From the NCBI RefSeq assembly GCF_014635345.1, contig NZ_BMCU01000004.1, positions 124,001 through 188,000 of the forward strand: a DNA stretch of 64,000 bases, given 5' to 3'. This document shows positions 26,521 through 34,805 of this stretch, piece after piece. The translations under genes and the position numbers were made by a program. How positions within the stretch are numbered: position 1 is the stretch's first letter; each line of letters starts with the position of its first letter. The notes beneath the pieces are model-generated. The model did no database searches. It worked only from the letters and a program-made list of their open reading frames with translations, and was not told where the DNA came from. The DNA comes from Rhodococcoides trifolii (GTDB taxonomy: Bacteria > Actinomycetota > Actinomycetes > Mycobacteriales > Mycobacteriaceae).

Positions 26521-27594
26521 GTGACCGCAACCCAAACCGCCATGCTCGTGACGACCGACCACGCGCTCGCCTCCGCAGTGCGACGCGTCGCCGCTGCAGC
26601 CGATCGAGCACTGGACGAATTTTCGACGCTCGCGCGGCGTGCGCAGTGGGACGAGCACACGGTGGTGATGCTCGACGCGTCCGCCGCCTTCTCCGTTGTC
26701 GACCAACGACTCCCGCGTCGACCGGGCGTCGTCGTGGTGGTGTCCGGTGACGCGGGGCTCGATCACTGGCGGGCGGCAACCGCGGTGGGCGCCGAACACG
26801 TCGTTGCGTTGCCGACCGACGAAGACGCACTCGTCGCCCTGCTTGCGGCGTCACCCGACGACCGAGATCGCGGCGACGGTGGGGTCATCACGGTCGTCGG
26901 TGGGTGCGGTGGCGCGGGAGCGTCGACGTTCGCGGCCGCACTGGCGCTGCACCCCTCGGAACGGCGACGCATTCTCCTCGACGCGGACGGAGCCGGCGGT
27001 GGTCTCGACCTCGTCCTCGGGTGGGAAGAACGCGTCGGGCTGCGGTGGCCGGACCTCGTGCTCGACGGTGGTCGGGTGGCGGCGGAGGCCCTGCACCACG
27101 CACTACCCGTCGACGACGGCCTGGCGCTCGTCTCGGTATGCCGTGAATCGTCCGCCCCGCTGTCTGCGCGCGCCGCTGCAGCCGTGGTCGACGCGGGCCG
27201 CTCCGCCGGCGACCTCGTGGTCTGCGATGTTCCACGGCACGCCGACGACGTCGCCGACACCCTCGTCGAGTTCGCCGACCTCGTGGTCCTCGTGGTGCCT
27301 GCCCGAGTGCGCGCCGGCGCCGCCGCCGGGCCCGTGGCCGAACGGCTACGCGCGGCGAACGCGAACGTCGGGGTCGTGGTGCGCGGACCGTCGCCGGGTG
27401 GGCTCCGAGCAGCCGACATCGGGGAGATGTTGCACCTGCCCGTCATCGTCGGCATGCGGCCGGAACGGGGGCTCGACGCGATGCTCGACCGTACGGGTCT
27501 GAACCTCGGTCGCCGTTCACCGCTCGCAACGGCCGCAGAAGCGGTGCTGGCGGCGTTCGACGGCAAACCCGTCGCGGCCGGGTGGGCGACGTGA
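26521..27594 (+). CDS. ssd: CpaE/MinD-like septum-site protein Ssd
   Basis: A 357-residue MinD/ParA-superfamily protein of the actinobacterial CpaE-homologue family found beside Tad-type genes (Rv3660c, Ssd). The N-terminal 110 residues look like a receiver-type fold and the rest like a ParA domain. The P-loop equivalent GGCGGAGAST (127-136) has no lysine, so classical ATP hydrolysis is doubtful. LLDADGAGGG and VVCDVP mark the following switch-like motifs. GTG 26521 is preferred; ATG 26542 is possible. First of a tightly packed cluster; its GTGA stop overlaps the TadA start. Ssd is linked to septum inhibition in mycobacteria. Confidence 0.85.
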   Translation: MTATQTAMLVTTDHALASAVRRVAAAADRALDEFSTLARRAQWDEHTVVMLDASAAFSVVDQRLPRRPGVVVVVSGDAGLDHWRAATAVGAEHVVALPTDEDALVALLAASPDDRDRGDGGVITVVGGCGGAGASTFAAALALHPSERRRILLDADGAGGGLDLVLGWEERVGLRWPDLVLDGGRVAAEALHHALPVDDGLALVSVCRESSAPLSARAAAAVVDAGRSAGDLVVCDVPRHADDVADTLVEFADLVVLVVPARVRAGAAAGPVAERLRAANANVGVVVRGPSPGGLRAADIGEMLHLPVIVGMRPERGLDAMLDRTGLNLGRRSPLATAAEAVLAAFDGKPVAAGWAT

Positions 27595-28769
27595 GCGGGT
27601 GGGTGTCGCCGGATCTGCTCGACCGCGTTCGGGACCGGCTCGCCGGGTCGTCGGAACCACCGACGGCCGCGCGGCTGGCCGACGCGATCCGGACGGAATC
27701 GGGCGGCGTCCTGGGCGACACCGATCTCCTCGCCGCCCTGCACCTCCTCGACACCGAGTTCACCGGTGCCGGACCGCTGGACGCGTTGCTGCACGATCCG
27801 GGCGTGTCCGACGTGCTCGTCACGTCCGCATCGCACGTCTGGGTCGATCGCGGCAGCGGACTGCAGAGAGCCTCGGTGACATTCGCAGACGAAGCCGCGG
27901 TCCGGCGGCTGGCGCAACGCCTCGCCTTGTCGGCCGGTCGGCGGTTGGACGATGCTCAACCATGGGTCGACGGACGGCTGCCGGGCGTGGGCGCAGGCAG
28001 TTTCGGGGTCCGTCTCCACGCGGTGCTTGCGCCGGTGGCTCAGGGTGGGACCTGCTTGTCGCTGCGCGTCCTGCGGCCGGCCACCCAGGGCCTCGACGCG
28101 CTCGCCCGAGCAGGCGCGGTGGCACCGGACGCACTCGTACTCCTTCGTCGAATGATGGCTGCGCGCTTGGCATTTTTGGTGGTCGGCGGCACCGGAGCAG
28201 GAAAGACGACGATGCTGGCGGCGCTCCTCGGCGAGGTGGACCACGCCGAACGCATCATCTGCGTCGAAGATGCGGCCGAGTTGGCGCCCAACCACCCACA
28301 CGTCGTTCGGCTCGTCGCCCGCGCGCCGAACGTGGAAGGGGTCGGCGAAGTCACCGTGCGCGATCTCGTCCGGCAAGCGCTCCGCATGCGGCCGGACCGC
28401 ATCGTCGTCGGCGAAGTCCGCGGCGGCGAGGTGGTGGACCTGCTGACGGCCATGAACACCGGTCATGACGGCGGCGCCGGCACCGTGCACGCCAATTCGA
28501 CGGACGAGGTGCCCGCCCGTCTCGAGGCGCTGGCCGCGCTGGGCGGATTGGATCGCGCAGCTCTGCACAGCCAGCTCGCTGCGGCGGTGCAGGTCGTGTT
28601 GCACGTGCACCGACATGCCACAGGCAGCAGGCGACTGGTGCAGATCGCGGTGGTCGGTAGAGCGGCGGACGGCCTGGTCACCATTACCCCTGCCTGGGAC
28701 GGAACCGAGAATCCGCCGGGCGTGGACCGGCTCGAGGCAATGCTCCGCTCGCGCGAGGATCTGTCGTGA
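27591..28769 (+). CDS. tadA: TadA-like secretion ATPase
   Basis: A 392-residue type II/IV secretion ATPase (helicase/secretion-neighbourhood family, Rv3659c). An N-terminal domain precedes Walker A VGGTGAGKTT at 198-207. CVEDAAEL (Asp box, near 224) and RIVVGEVRGGE (Walker B, near 267) follow, and a His box surrounds TGHDGGAGTVHAN. It powers assembly of a Flp-type pilus or pseudopilus. GTG start overlaps the ssd stop, and ATGA/GTGA overlaps continue into tadB. Intact motifs suggest a working motor. Confidence 0.92.
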   Translation: MSGWVSPDLLDRVRDRLAGSSEPPTAARLADAIRTESGGVLGDTDLLAALHLLDTEFTGAGPLDALLHDPGVSDVLVTSASHVWVDRGSGLQRASVTFADEAAVRRLAQRLALSAGRRLDDAQPWVDGRLPGVGAGSFGVRLHAVLAPVAQGGTCLSLRVLRPATQGLDALARAGAVAPDALVLLRRMMAARLAFLVVGGTGAGKTTMLAALLGEVDHAERIICVEDAAELAPNHPHVVRLVARAPNVEGVGEVTVRDLVRQALRMRPDRIVVGEVRGGEVVDLLTAMNTGHDGGAGTVHANSTDEVPARLEALAALGGLDRAALHSQLAAAVQVVLHVHRHATGSRRLVQIAVVGRAADGLVTITPAWDGTENPPGVDRLEAMLRSREDLS

Positions 28770-29533
28770 CCGTCGCACTCCTGTTGTGCGCAGCAGCGGT
28801 GATGTCGCTGCCCGTACACCGCCGTCGACTGGTGAAAACCGTTGCAGCACGGCCTCTGCCGCGCGTACCCGCCGAAGCCCTGGTGGTTCTCGGGGTAGTC
28901 ACGTGCGGTGTCCTCGCGGGCATTCCGGTCGGTGTCGCAGTGGCCGCGGTAGGTGCAACGTTACAGGTCCGACGCCGACGACGTCGTGAATCACGCTGTC
29001 GTGAAGACGAATTGAAGGATCTGGTCACCGGCCTGGACACCGTCATCAGTGAGCTCGAGGTCGGAGCGCACCCGGCCGCTGCCTGCGAATCCGCGGCGCG
29101 GGAATGCGCCGTGCCGACGGTCTTCGCCGGCGCCGCCGCCCGAGCGCGCCTCGGAGGGTCCGCGGCCGACGCCTTCGCGGACGCGGCGGGTCGCTGCTCG
29201 GTCGAGATCGGTCGCGTCGGAGCGGTGTGGCGAGTTGCCGAGGCCCACGGTTTGGCGCTCGCCGTCTTGCTCGACGCCGTCCGTTTCGACCTGTTGGGGC
29301 GCAGAAGGTTTGCGCGACGGACCGAGGCGTCGCTCGCGGGTGCACGGGCCACGGCTGCCGTGCTTGCGGCGTTGCCCCTTGTCGGGGTGGGACTCGGTCA
29401 GATGATGGGTGCGTCACCCTTCACGGTGCTTCTCGGCGGTGGTCTCGGGGGAATGCTGCTGATGATCGGCGCCGCCCTGGTATGTGCCGGTTTGCTGTGG
29501 ACCGACGCGATCACCGCCAAGGTCACGTCGTGA
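28766..29533 (+). CDS. tadB: TadB-like inner-membrane platform protein
   Basis: A 255-residue T2SSF-domain protein. A short N-terminal helix, then a helix pair near 32-55, a cytoplasmic four-helix T2SSF region (about 75-190) and two C-terminal helices (about 195-215 and 222-248). It corresponds to the Rv3658c position. The role is a membrane scaffold for pilus assembly with TadC. Starts on an overlap with tadA and ends with GTGA into tadC. Confidence 0.85.
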   Translation: MTVALLLCAAAVMSLPVHRRRLVKTVAARPLPRVPAEALVVLGVVTCGVLAGIPVGVAVAAVGATLQVRRRRRRESRCREDELKDLVTGLDTVISELEVGAHPAAACESAARECAVPTVFAGAAARARLGGSAADAFADAAGRCSVEIGRVGAVWRVAEAHGLALAVLLDAVRFDLLGRRRFARRTEASLAGARATAAVLAALPLVGVGLGQMMGASPFTVLLGGGLGGMLLMIGAALVCAGLLWTDAITAKVTS

Positions 29534-30090
29534 CGTGGACGTGCATCCTGTTGGCGACGGCGCTGCTGGCCGTGCCGATGCCCGGACGTCGGCGACTGCA
29601 ACCTGCCGAAGCCGTTGAGGTGACAGCTACTGCGCCGCAGCATGATCCGATGGCCGTCGCCGGTGCGTTCGACCTTGTGTCCGCCTGCCTTCGCTCAGGA
29701 TCGACCCTGGCGGCTGCGGCGTCGGCCGTCGCTGCCACCGCGCCCGAACCGCTCGCGTCGGCGTTGAGACGAGGGGCTCACCTGCTCGCGCTCGGTGCGG
29801 ATCCGGTGGTGGCGTGGGAGAGCGTGGCCTCGGACCCGGAAGGAGAAGCGCTGGCGCGCATGGCCCGACGATCTGCTCGTTCAGGGTCGTCGATGGCCGA
29901 CGCGATCACCGAACTCGCCGCCGAGCGCCGGGTCGCGGCGGAGGACTCGGCCGTCGCCGCGGCGGAGCGCGCCGGTGTGCTGATCGGCGGGCCGCTGGGC
30001 TTGTGCTTTCTGCCCGCGTTCGTGTGTCTGGGCATCGTGCCGGTCGTGATCGGCCTTGCGCGAACGGTTTTGAGCGGCGGTCTGCTGTGA
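29530..30090 (+). CDS. tadC: TadC-like inner-membrane platform protein
   Basis: A 186-residue, shortened T2SSF-domain protein. An N-terminal hydrophobic helix (residues 2-17) precedes an alanine-rich helical core (LVSACLRSGSTLAAAAS..., about 43-120) and a C-terminal helix (about 150-176). GTG 29530 overlaps the tadB stop. It is the Rv3657c-type partner of TadB. The whole secretion platform is compact relative to proteobacterial Tad systems. Confidence 0.8.
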   Translation: MTWTCILLATALLAVPMPGRRRLQPAEAVEVTATAPQHDPMAVAGAFDLVSACLRSGSTLAAAASAVAATAPEPLASALRRGAHLLALGADPVVAWESVASDPEGEALARMARRSARSGSSMADAITELAAERRVAAEDSAVAAAERAGVLIGGPLGLCFLPAFVCLGIVPVVIGLARTVLSGGLL

Positions 30091-30150
30091 CCGCGCCACG
30101 AGAACTCCGGTGCGGACCGTCCACACCGGGAACAGAGGGGGACCAGGACC

Positions 30151-30339
30151 ATGAAGAATCTGAAGATGCGGCTGATGCTGTTGGCGGTGGACGACGACGG
30201 AATGTCGACCGCAGAGTATGCGATCGGCACGATCGCAGCCGCCGCGTTCGGGGCCGTGCTGTACACGGTGGTGACGGGCGACAGCATCGTCTCCGCGCTG
30301 ACGGGCATCATCGACAAGGCGCTGAACACGCAGACCTAG
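30151..30339 (+). CDS. Flp-type pilin (DUF4244)
   Basis: A 62-residue prepilin-like protein. A basic leader (MKNLKMRLML...) ends in DDDG; the mature part would start MSTAEYAIGTIAAAAF, giving the class IVb hydrophobic N-terminus with the conserved Glu at +5 and Tyr at +6. Cleavage is expected after Gly17 by a TadV-type peptidase, which is not in this window. It would be the structural subunit assembled by TadA/B/C. A clear GAGGGGGACC ribosome site lies 8-15 bp upstream. Confidence 0.88.
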   Translation: MKNLKMRLMLLAVDDDGMSTAEYAIGTIAAAAFGAVLYTVVTGDSIVSALTGIIDKALNTQT

Positions 30340-30353
30340 GCGATCGCGGTGCG

Positions 30354-30668
30354 GTGACCGTCGAAGCGGCGCTGGCCATCTCGTCGATCATCGCGGTGGT
30401 GGTGCTCTGTCTGGGCGCGGTGTCGACGGTGACGGCTCACATCCGGTGTGTCGACGCAGCGCGAGAGGCTGCGCGCCTCGCAGCACGGGGTGACACCGCG
30501 TCCGCGACCGCCGCTGCGGCTGCCGTCGCCCCGCGAGACGCACGCATCGACATTCGCGACGACGGGACCCGGGTGATTGCGAGAGTGGTTGCCTCGTCAC
30601 CGTTCCCGTCGATGGACGTCACAGCGGAAGCCGTGGCAGTGAAGGAGCTTCCGGATGCCGGCCGCTGA
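30354..30668 (+). CDS. TadE-like pseudopilin
   Basis: About 104 residues beginning VTVEAALAISSII, a TadE-like N-terminal hydrophobic helix with the conserved Glu. In the frame upstream lies DRGA, a plausible prepilin cleavage site, so the true start may be 5' of GTG 30354 and overlap the pilin gene; no clear start codon is seen there. It occupies the Rv3655c position. Minor pseudopilin or anchor role inferred. Its end overlaps the next gene by 14 bp. Confidence 0.75.
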   Translation: MTVEAALAISSIIAVVVLCLGAVSTVTAHIRCVDAAREAARLAARGDTASATAAAAAVAPRDARIDIRDDGTRVIARVVASSPFPSMDVTAEAVAVKELPDAGR

Positions 30669-31038
30669 GGGGACGATCGGCATCCGGAGGCTCGCACAGG
30701 ACGACGACGGCCTCGCGTCGATACTCGGGGCCTTCGTCGTCGCTGCCGTCGTCCTGGTCACGGCCATGGTTCTGTACACCGGGGGCGCCGTGGCGGCGCG
30801 ACACCGAGCCCAGTCGGCGGCCGACTTCGCGGCGCTGGCCGGCGCCGCGGCACTCGATTCCGGAAACGTGGCAGGCTGCGACGCGGCACGTGAGGCCGCA
30901 GAGTCCAATGGCGCCGACTTGGACGACTGCCGGGTCGAGGACTGGGATCTGCAGGTGCGCGTTCACGTTCGAGTAGCACTGTCACGGTTCGGTGTTCGTG
31001 ATGCCGTGGCGGTGGCTCGGGCCGGGCCGGTGGAGTGA
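30655..31038 (+). CDS. Helicase/secretion-neighbourhood TadE-like protein
   Basis: A 127-residue protein of the TadE-like family that accompanies DECH helicases in actinobacteria (Rv3654c type). DDDGLAS precedes a hydrophobic helix (about residues 20-45), followed by RHRAQSAADFAALAGAAAL, the typical TadE/TadG Flp-like segment. Two cysteines (75, 92) may form a disulfide outside the membrane. It is the last Tad gene. Normally the helicase lies close by; here accessory genes intervene, beginning with a convergent gene that overlaps this one by 57 bp. Confidence 0.82.
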   Translation: MPAAEGTIGIRRLAQDDDGLASILGAFVVAAVVLVTAMVLYTGGAVAARHRAQSAADFAALAGAAALDSGNVAGCDAAREAAESNGADLDDCRVEDWDLQVRVHVRVALSRFGVRDAVAVARAGPVE

Positions 31039-31521
31039 GGCGGCGTCCACGATGGTGTCGACCACGTGCTCGAGGGGTCCGGTGGCGTCGATGACGAAAT
31101 CACCTTTCGGAATGTCCTCCGAAGTTTCGTGCAGACGAACGACGAGGTCGCGTTCCTCCTGCGCCGCACCCCATTCGCCCGGAGGACGAGCGTCGAGTCG
31201 GCGCAAGAGGGTGTCCCGGTCGATATGGAGGACGAACACCGCGTCGAACACGTCGAGATAGCGAGAGAAGTTGCGCGATCCGCCGCAGAAGAACGTCACG
31301 GGTTGGTCCTGCCTCGCCGCCAGAGCCCGAACACGACCCACGTCCCAGATGTGATTCGCGTGCGACGTGCCGGTCGTGGGCAGTCCCGTCCCTGAATCCC
31401 CCTGGTACGCAAGCTCCCGATCACCGTGGATCGCACGGAAACCGCGGCGATTCAGCTCATCGCAGACGGCGGTCTTGCCGGTGCCGGAGACGCCCTCGAT
31501 GAGGTAGTTGCGCACTCCCAT
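30982..31521 (-). CDS. P-loop kinase-like protein
   Basis: A 179-residue small P-loop protein with Walker A GVSGTGKTA at residues 10-18. An LID-like arginine region (LLRRLDARP near 105) recalls nucleoside/shikimate-type kinases. The substrate cannot be told. It begins the insertion that separates the Tad genes from the helicase. Its 3' end overlaps the TadE-like gene by 57 bp on the opposite strand, an unusually long convergent overlap that fits a recent junction. ATG 31521. Confidence 0.75.
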   Translation of the reverse strand: MGVRNYLIEGVSGTGKTAVCDELNRRGFRAIHGDRELAYQGDSGTGLPTTGTSHANHIWDVGRVRALAARQDQPVTFFCGGSRNFSRYLDVFDAVFVLHIDRDTLLRRLDARPPGEWGAAQEERDLVVRLHETSEDIPKGDFVIDATGPLEHVVDTIVDAASLHRPGPSHRHGITNTEP

Positions 31522-31665
31522 GGTCCGAGGATAGAACGGAGCCGAGCCTGACTTCGGATTTCGCGACCGAAACCGTCAATTGCTTACGATATATCCCGAG
31601 CGTTCGACGATTGCGCCCGCGGAAACCTCGTGGCCAACCGCTTCGGACCAGAAGGAGGATCGGCG

Positions 31666-32082
31666 ATGCCGGAACCATGGCCCTCCCACCTCGACGTCAC
31701 TGCCGTACGGTTCGCGCGACCCACAGCGAACTACGAGGCCGTTGTCGAGTTCTATCGAGACATTCTCGGTCTGCCGGTCCTCGCGCAGTGGCGGAATCAC
31801 CGCGGATACGACGGCGTGGTGTTCGGCTTGCCGAGCTCCCAGGTCCAGATGGAATTGCTTCAGTTCGGAGAACCACCGCGGATACCGGAGCGCGACAACG
31901 AGAACCAACTCGTCCTCTACCTCAGCGGGCCTGAGGTATTGGATGGCGTGTGCAGGCGCTTCGCCGACCGAGGCCAGGAACCGGTTCCGCCTGCGAACCC
32001 TTATTGGACGGACAACGGAGCGGTTCTGTTCGAGGACCCCGACGGATGGTTGGTGGTACTGGTTCCGCGGCCCTATGCATGA
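31666..32082 (+). CDS. VOC (glyoxalase/bleomycin-resistance) family protein
   Basis: A 138-residue vicinal-oxygen-chelate protein with two beta-alpha-beta modules. The first contains FYRDILGLPVL and the second ends in LFEDPDGWLVVLVPRP. Putative metal ligands include His7 region residues, Glu in the QMELL strand and the final DPDGW site. ATG 31666 has AGGAGG 7 bp upstream, so it is preferred over the earlier ATG-type codons. Activity could be lyase, dioxygenase or drug binding; not assignable. Confidence 0.82.
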   Translation: MPEPWPSHLDVTAVRFARPTANYEAVVEFYRDILGLPVLAQWRNHRGYDGVVFGLPSSQVQMELLQFGEPPRIPERDNENQLVLYLSGPEVLDGVCRRFADRGQEPVPPANPYWTDNGAVLFEDPDGWLVVLVPRPYA

Positions 32083-32103
32083 TCGGTCGCGGAAACGTGA
32101 GAC

Positions 32104-32427
32104 TCACACCGCAGCTGCTCCCAACTCCACCACCAATACCCCGGCCACAATCAGCGCTATGCCCGCCAGCATGCGGCGAGTCAGCGGCTCGGCGAACAGG
32201 AACTTCGACGCGACGGCCGTGAGCGCGACGCCGCAGGCCACCCAGATGCCGTACGCCACCCCGAGTGCAAGCCCCTGCCGCAGGACGAGGATCAATCCCA
32301 CGAAACCACCGGCATACCCGGCAACCACCAGCACGTAGAAGGCTGTCCGGCCCCGCGCCGCCACGCGCAGCGCCAGGGTGGCCATTACCTCGCACAGGAT
32401 CGCGCCGATCAGAAACACGTACGCCAT
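32104..32427 (-). CDS. Small multidrug resistance (SMR) efflux protein, subunit B
   Basis: A 107-residue, four-helix EmrE-like protein. The essential membrane Glu lies in helix 1 (GAILCEVMATLAL, Glu13), and helix 3 carries the AYGIWVACG motif. Its ATG overlaps the stop of the upstream SMR gene by one base (TGATG), so the two are translated together. This fits paired SMR transporters that form antiparallel heterodimers, such as EbrAB or YkkCD. Confidence 0.88.
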   Translation of the reverse strand: MAYVFLIGAILCEVMATLALRVAARGRTAFYVLVVAGYAGGFVGLILVLRQGLALGVAYGIWVACGVALTAVASKFLFAEPLTRRMLAGIALIVAGVLVVELGAAAV

Positions 32428-32756
32428 CAGTGGACCTCCTCAGGATGAGATCCGCTCTCCACGAGCAGCACGCCGGCGATGATCAGCACGATGCCCCCGA
32501 GCATGACGACGGTCAGTGCCTCGCCGAAGATCAGAGCGGACAGTACCGCGGTGGCTGCGACGCCACTGGCGCCCCAAATTCCGTAGGCGGCACCGAGTCC
32601 CATGCCGCGTTTGAGAACCAATGTCAAGCCGACGAATCCCGCCAAGTACCCGGCCACCACCACGGCGTATAGGACTGGGTGCGTTTGCGCCCCCTTCAGC
32701 GAGAGTGTCGCTGTCACTTCGGCCGCAATGGCGCCGAACAGAATCAGCCAGGTCAT
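32427..32756 (-). CDS. Small multidrug resistance (SMR) efflux protein, subunit A
   Basis: A 109-residue, four-helix SMR protein. Glu13 in GAIAAEVTATLSL is the proton/drug-coupling residue, and AYGIWGASG marks helix 3. The charged C-terminal tail (ESGSHPEEVH) is longer than in the partner. First gene of the pair; its stop overlaps the start of the second. No upstream riboswitch of the guanidine type is apparent because the DUF998 gene ends only 10 bp upstream. Confidence 0.88.
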   Translation of the reverse strand: MTWLILFGAIAAEVTATLSLKGAQTHPVLYAVVVAGYLAGFVGLTLVLKRGMGLGAAYGIWGASGVAATAVLSALIFGEALTVVMLGGIVLIIAGVLLVESGSHPEEVH

Positions 32757-32766
32757 GCCGAGAAGC

Positions 32767-33363
32767 CTATCGACGCACCGCGGGCGCCCGAGCCAGCAGC
32801 AGCGCCGCCCCGATCGTCCACACGTTCAGGGTGTCCAATGCCAGCCGCTCGCTGTACCCCGCTCCGAGTCCCCAGTGGCCGGGGCTGACGAATGCGATTC
32901 CCCCCACGACGGATACCGCCGCGCAGACCGTCGTCCACCAGAAGAGCGAACCGGTGTATTCGATTGCGAGCACGATCATTCCGGCCACTTGCAGCCCGAA
33001 GTGGATCTGTGCCGCCAGGGCGTGTGCGACCGGGATCGTGTCGAGCGGGATGAAACCGACGACGATCGTGGCGACGCCCGACGCGGCGACCAGACCGTAT
33101 CCCCACCGTGTGACGGACCGAGCGGCCTGCCGGCCGAGAATCACCGCGCCGAGTGCCGTCGCGGCGCCGACACCCACGAAAGTGGCGTTCATCAGAGCGT
33201 GGTCGGGTGAGCAGGCCTTCTCGCAGGTGACTGCGCCGAGGTCACTGATGACGTTGTCCCGAATGCTGTAGGGCACCGACCACGACGACGCGACGAGAAC
33301 CTGTAGCGGCCAGTAGGCGACCGTGGCTACCCACAGCGCGAGCGCAGCCCGCCGATGTTTCAT
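32767..33363 (-). CDS. DUF998 membrane protein
   Basis: A 198-residue protein with six predicted membrane helices and the DUF998 pattern: PYSIRDNVISDLGAVTC after helix 1, ALMNATFVGVG at helix 2, and IHFGLQ before helix 4. Two cysteines (about 49 and 53) lie in the first outer loop. Function unknown. ATG 33363; divergent from the P450 gene and just upstream of the SMR pair, possibly one unit. Confidence 0.78.
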   Translation of the reverse strand: MKHRRAALALWVATVAYWPLQVLVASSWSVPYSIRDNVISDLGAVTCEKACSPDHALMNATFVGVGAATALGAVILGRQAARSVTRWGYGLVAASGVATIVVGFIPLDTIPVAHALAAQIHFGLQVAGMIVLAIEYTGSLFWWTTVCAAVSVVGGIAFVSPGHWGLGAGYSERLALDTLNVWTIGAALLLARAPAVRR

Positions 33364-33467
33364 CACATCACCGTAATGGTTGTCCCACATGTGTTGAGAG
33401 CGCATGATTGCCTGAGATGTCTGTGACTTGCATGCACCGACACTCGAACAACACATTGGGGGCGCTC

Positions 33468-34805
33468 ATGTCGGTACTCGACCAGGTGAAGGACGAGGCC
33501 CGATCTCGGGTGCGGTGGGTAGCGATGCACGGCTTCATCCGATTCATCGCCAAGCGTGGCGTGAAGATCAACGACCCACAGGCCAAGCTCATCGCAGATC
33601 CGGCCACCCGTGAGGACCCGAAGCCGGTCTACAAACAGATCCGCGACAACGGCACGCTGTTCGACAGTCGCGTCGTGTCCCTGACGGTCGATCACCGGGT
33701 CGTCTTCGACCTGCTGCGTTCCGACGACTTCCGGACCGTCATCCAGGGCGCCAACCTGCCGGCGCCTCTTCGGGCGATCGAGAAGCGCACCCGAACGAGC
33801 GCCCTCCATCCACTCGCCCCGCCGTCACTGCTGTCCGTGGAGCCGCCGTCGCACACCCGGTATCGCAAGGTGGTGTCGTCGGTCTTCACCGTTCGAGCCG
33901 TCAACCAGATGCGTGACCGACTGCAGGTGACGGCCGATCAACTGCTGGACGAGCTGGTCGCGAGCGGTGTCGGCACGGTGGACATCGTCGACGCGTACTG
34001 CGCCAAACTGCCCGTGGCCGTGATCAGCGACATCCTGGGTGTTCCGCCCGAGGATCGTGACCGCATTCTGAAATTCGGCGAGCTCGCCGCACCGAGCCTC
34101 GATTTCGGGCTCACCTGGACGCAGTTCCGCCTCGTCGAAAAGGGGCTACAGGGCTTCGACGAATGGCTTGCCGACCACATCGAGTTCCTTCGCGCCAACC
34201 CGGGTGACAACCTGATGAGCGAGCTGATCGCGTCGTCGGACGACGGTGTGTTCCTCGACGACCGCGAGCTGCGGGCCACGGCCGGTCTCGTTCTCGCGGC
34301 CGGTTTCGAGACCACCGTGAACCTGTTGGGCAGCGGTATAAACCTGCTCATCAACAATCCGGATCAGCTTGCACGCCTGTTCGAGGACCCGTCGTTGTGG
34401 TCCAACGCGGTGGACGAGATGCTGCGGTTGGAATCTCCGGTGCAGATGACGGCGCGAGTGGCGAAGCACCCCGTCGAGGTCGAGGGGCATTCACTCGCTA
34501 CCGGTCGCACGGTGGTCTGCGTATTGGCCGGTGCCAACCGGGATCCGAAGGTGTTCGACGACCCGGACACGTTCGACGTCGGTCGGCCCAATGCCAACAA
34601 GCATCTGTCGTTCTCCGGTGGTCGCCACTTCTGCCTCGGGGCGGCGCTGGCGCGGGCGGAAAGCGAAGTGGGACTTCGTACTCTGTTCGAGCGGTTCCCC
34701 GACCTGTCGTCGGCGGGCGCCGGCGTCAAGCGTGACACCCGTGTGTTGCGCGGGTTCCTCACGTTGCCGGTGCACCTCGGCGAACCCGCCACGATCGACG
34801 CCTAG
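33468..34805 (+). CDS. Cytochrome P450
   Basis: A 445-residue soluble bacterial P450. The I-helix oxygen motif AGFETT lies near residues 282-287, the K-helix ExxR is EMLR near 319-322, and the heme loop FSGGRHFCLG has proximal Cys389. No redox partner gene is adjacent. ATG 33468 is preferred; the open frame extends 20 codons upstream without support. It converges with the helicase gene and overlaps its stop by 4 bp. Substrate not predictable; the CYP family was not assigned. Confidence 0.92.
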   Translation: MSVLDQVKDEARSRVRWVAMHGFIRFIAKRGVKINDPQAKLIADPATREDPKPVYKQIRDNGTLFDSRVVSLTVDHRVVFDLLRSDDFRTVIQGANLPAPLRAIEKRTRTSALHPLAPPSLLSVEPPSHTRYRKVVSSVFTVRAVNQMRDRLQVTADQLLDELVASGVGTVDIVDAYCAKLPVAVISDILGVPPEDRDRILKFGELAAPSLDFGLTWTQFRLVEKGLQGFDEWLADHIEFLRANPGDNLMSELIASSDDGVFLDDRELRATAGLVLAAGFETTVNLLGSGINLLINNPDQLARLFEDPSLWSNAVDEMLRLESPVQMTARVAKHPVEVEGHSLATGRTVVCVLAGANRDPKVFDDPDTFDVGRPNANKHLSFSGGRHFCLGAALARAESEVGLRTLFERFPDLSSAGAGVKRDTRVLRGFLTLPVHLGEPATIDA

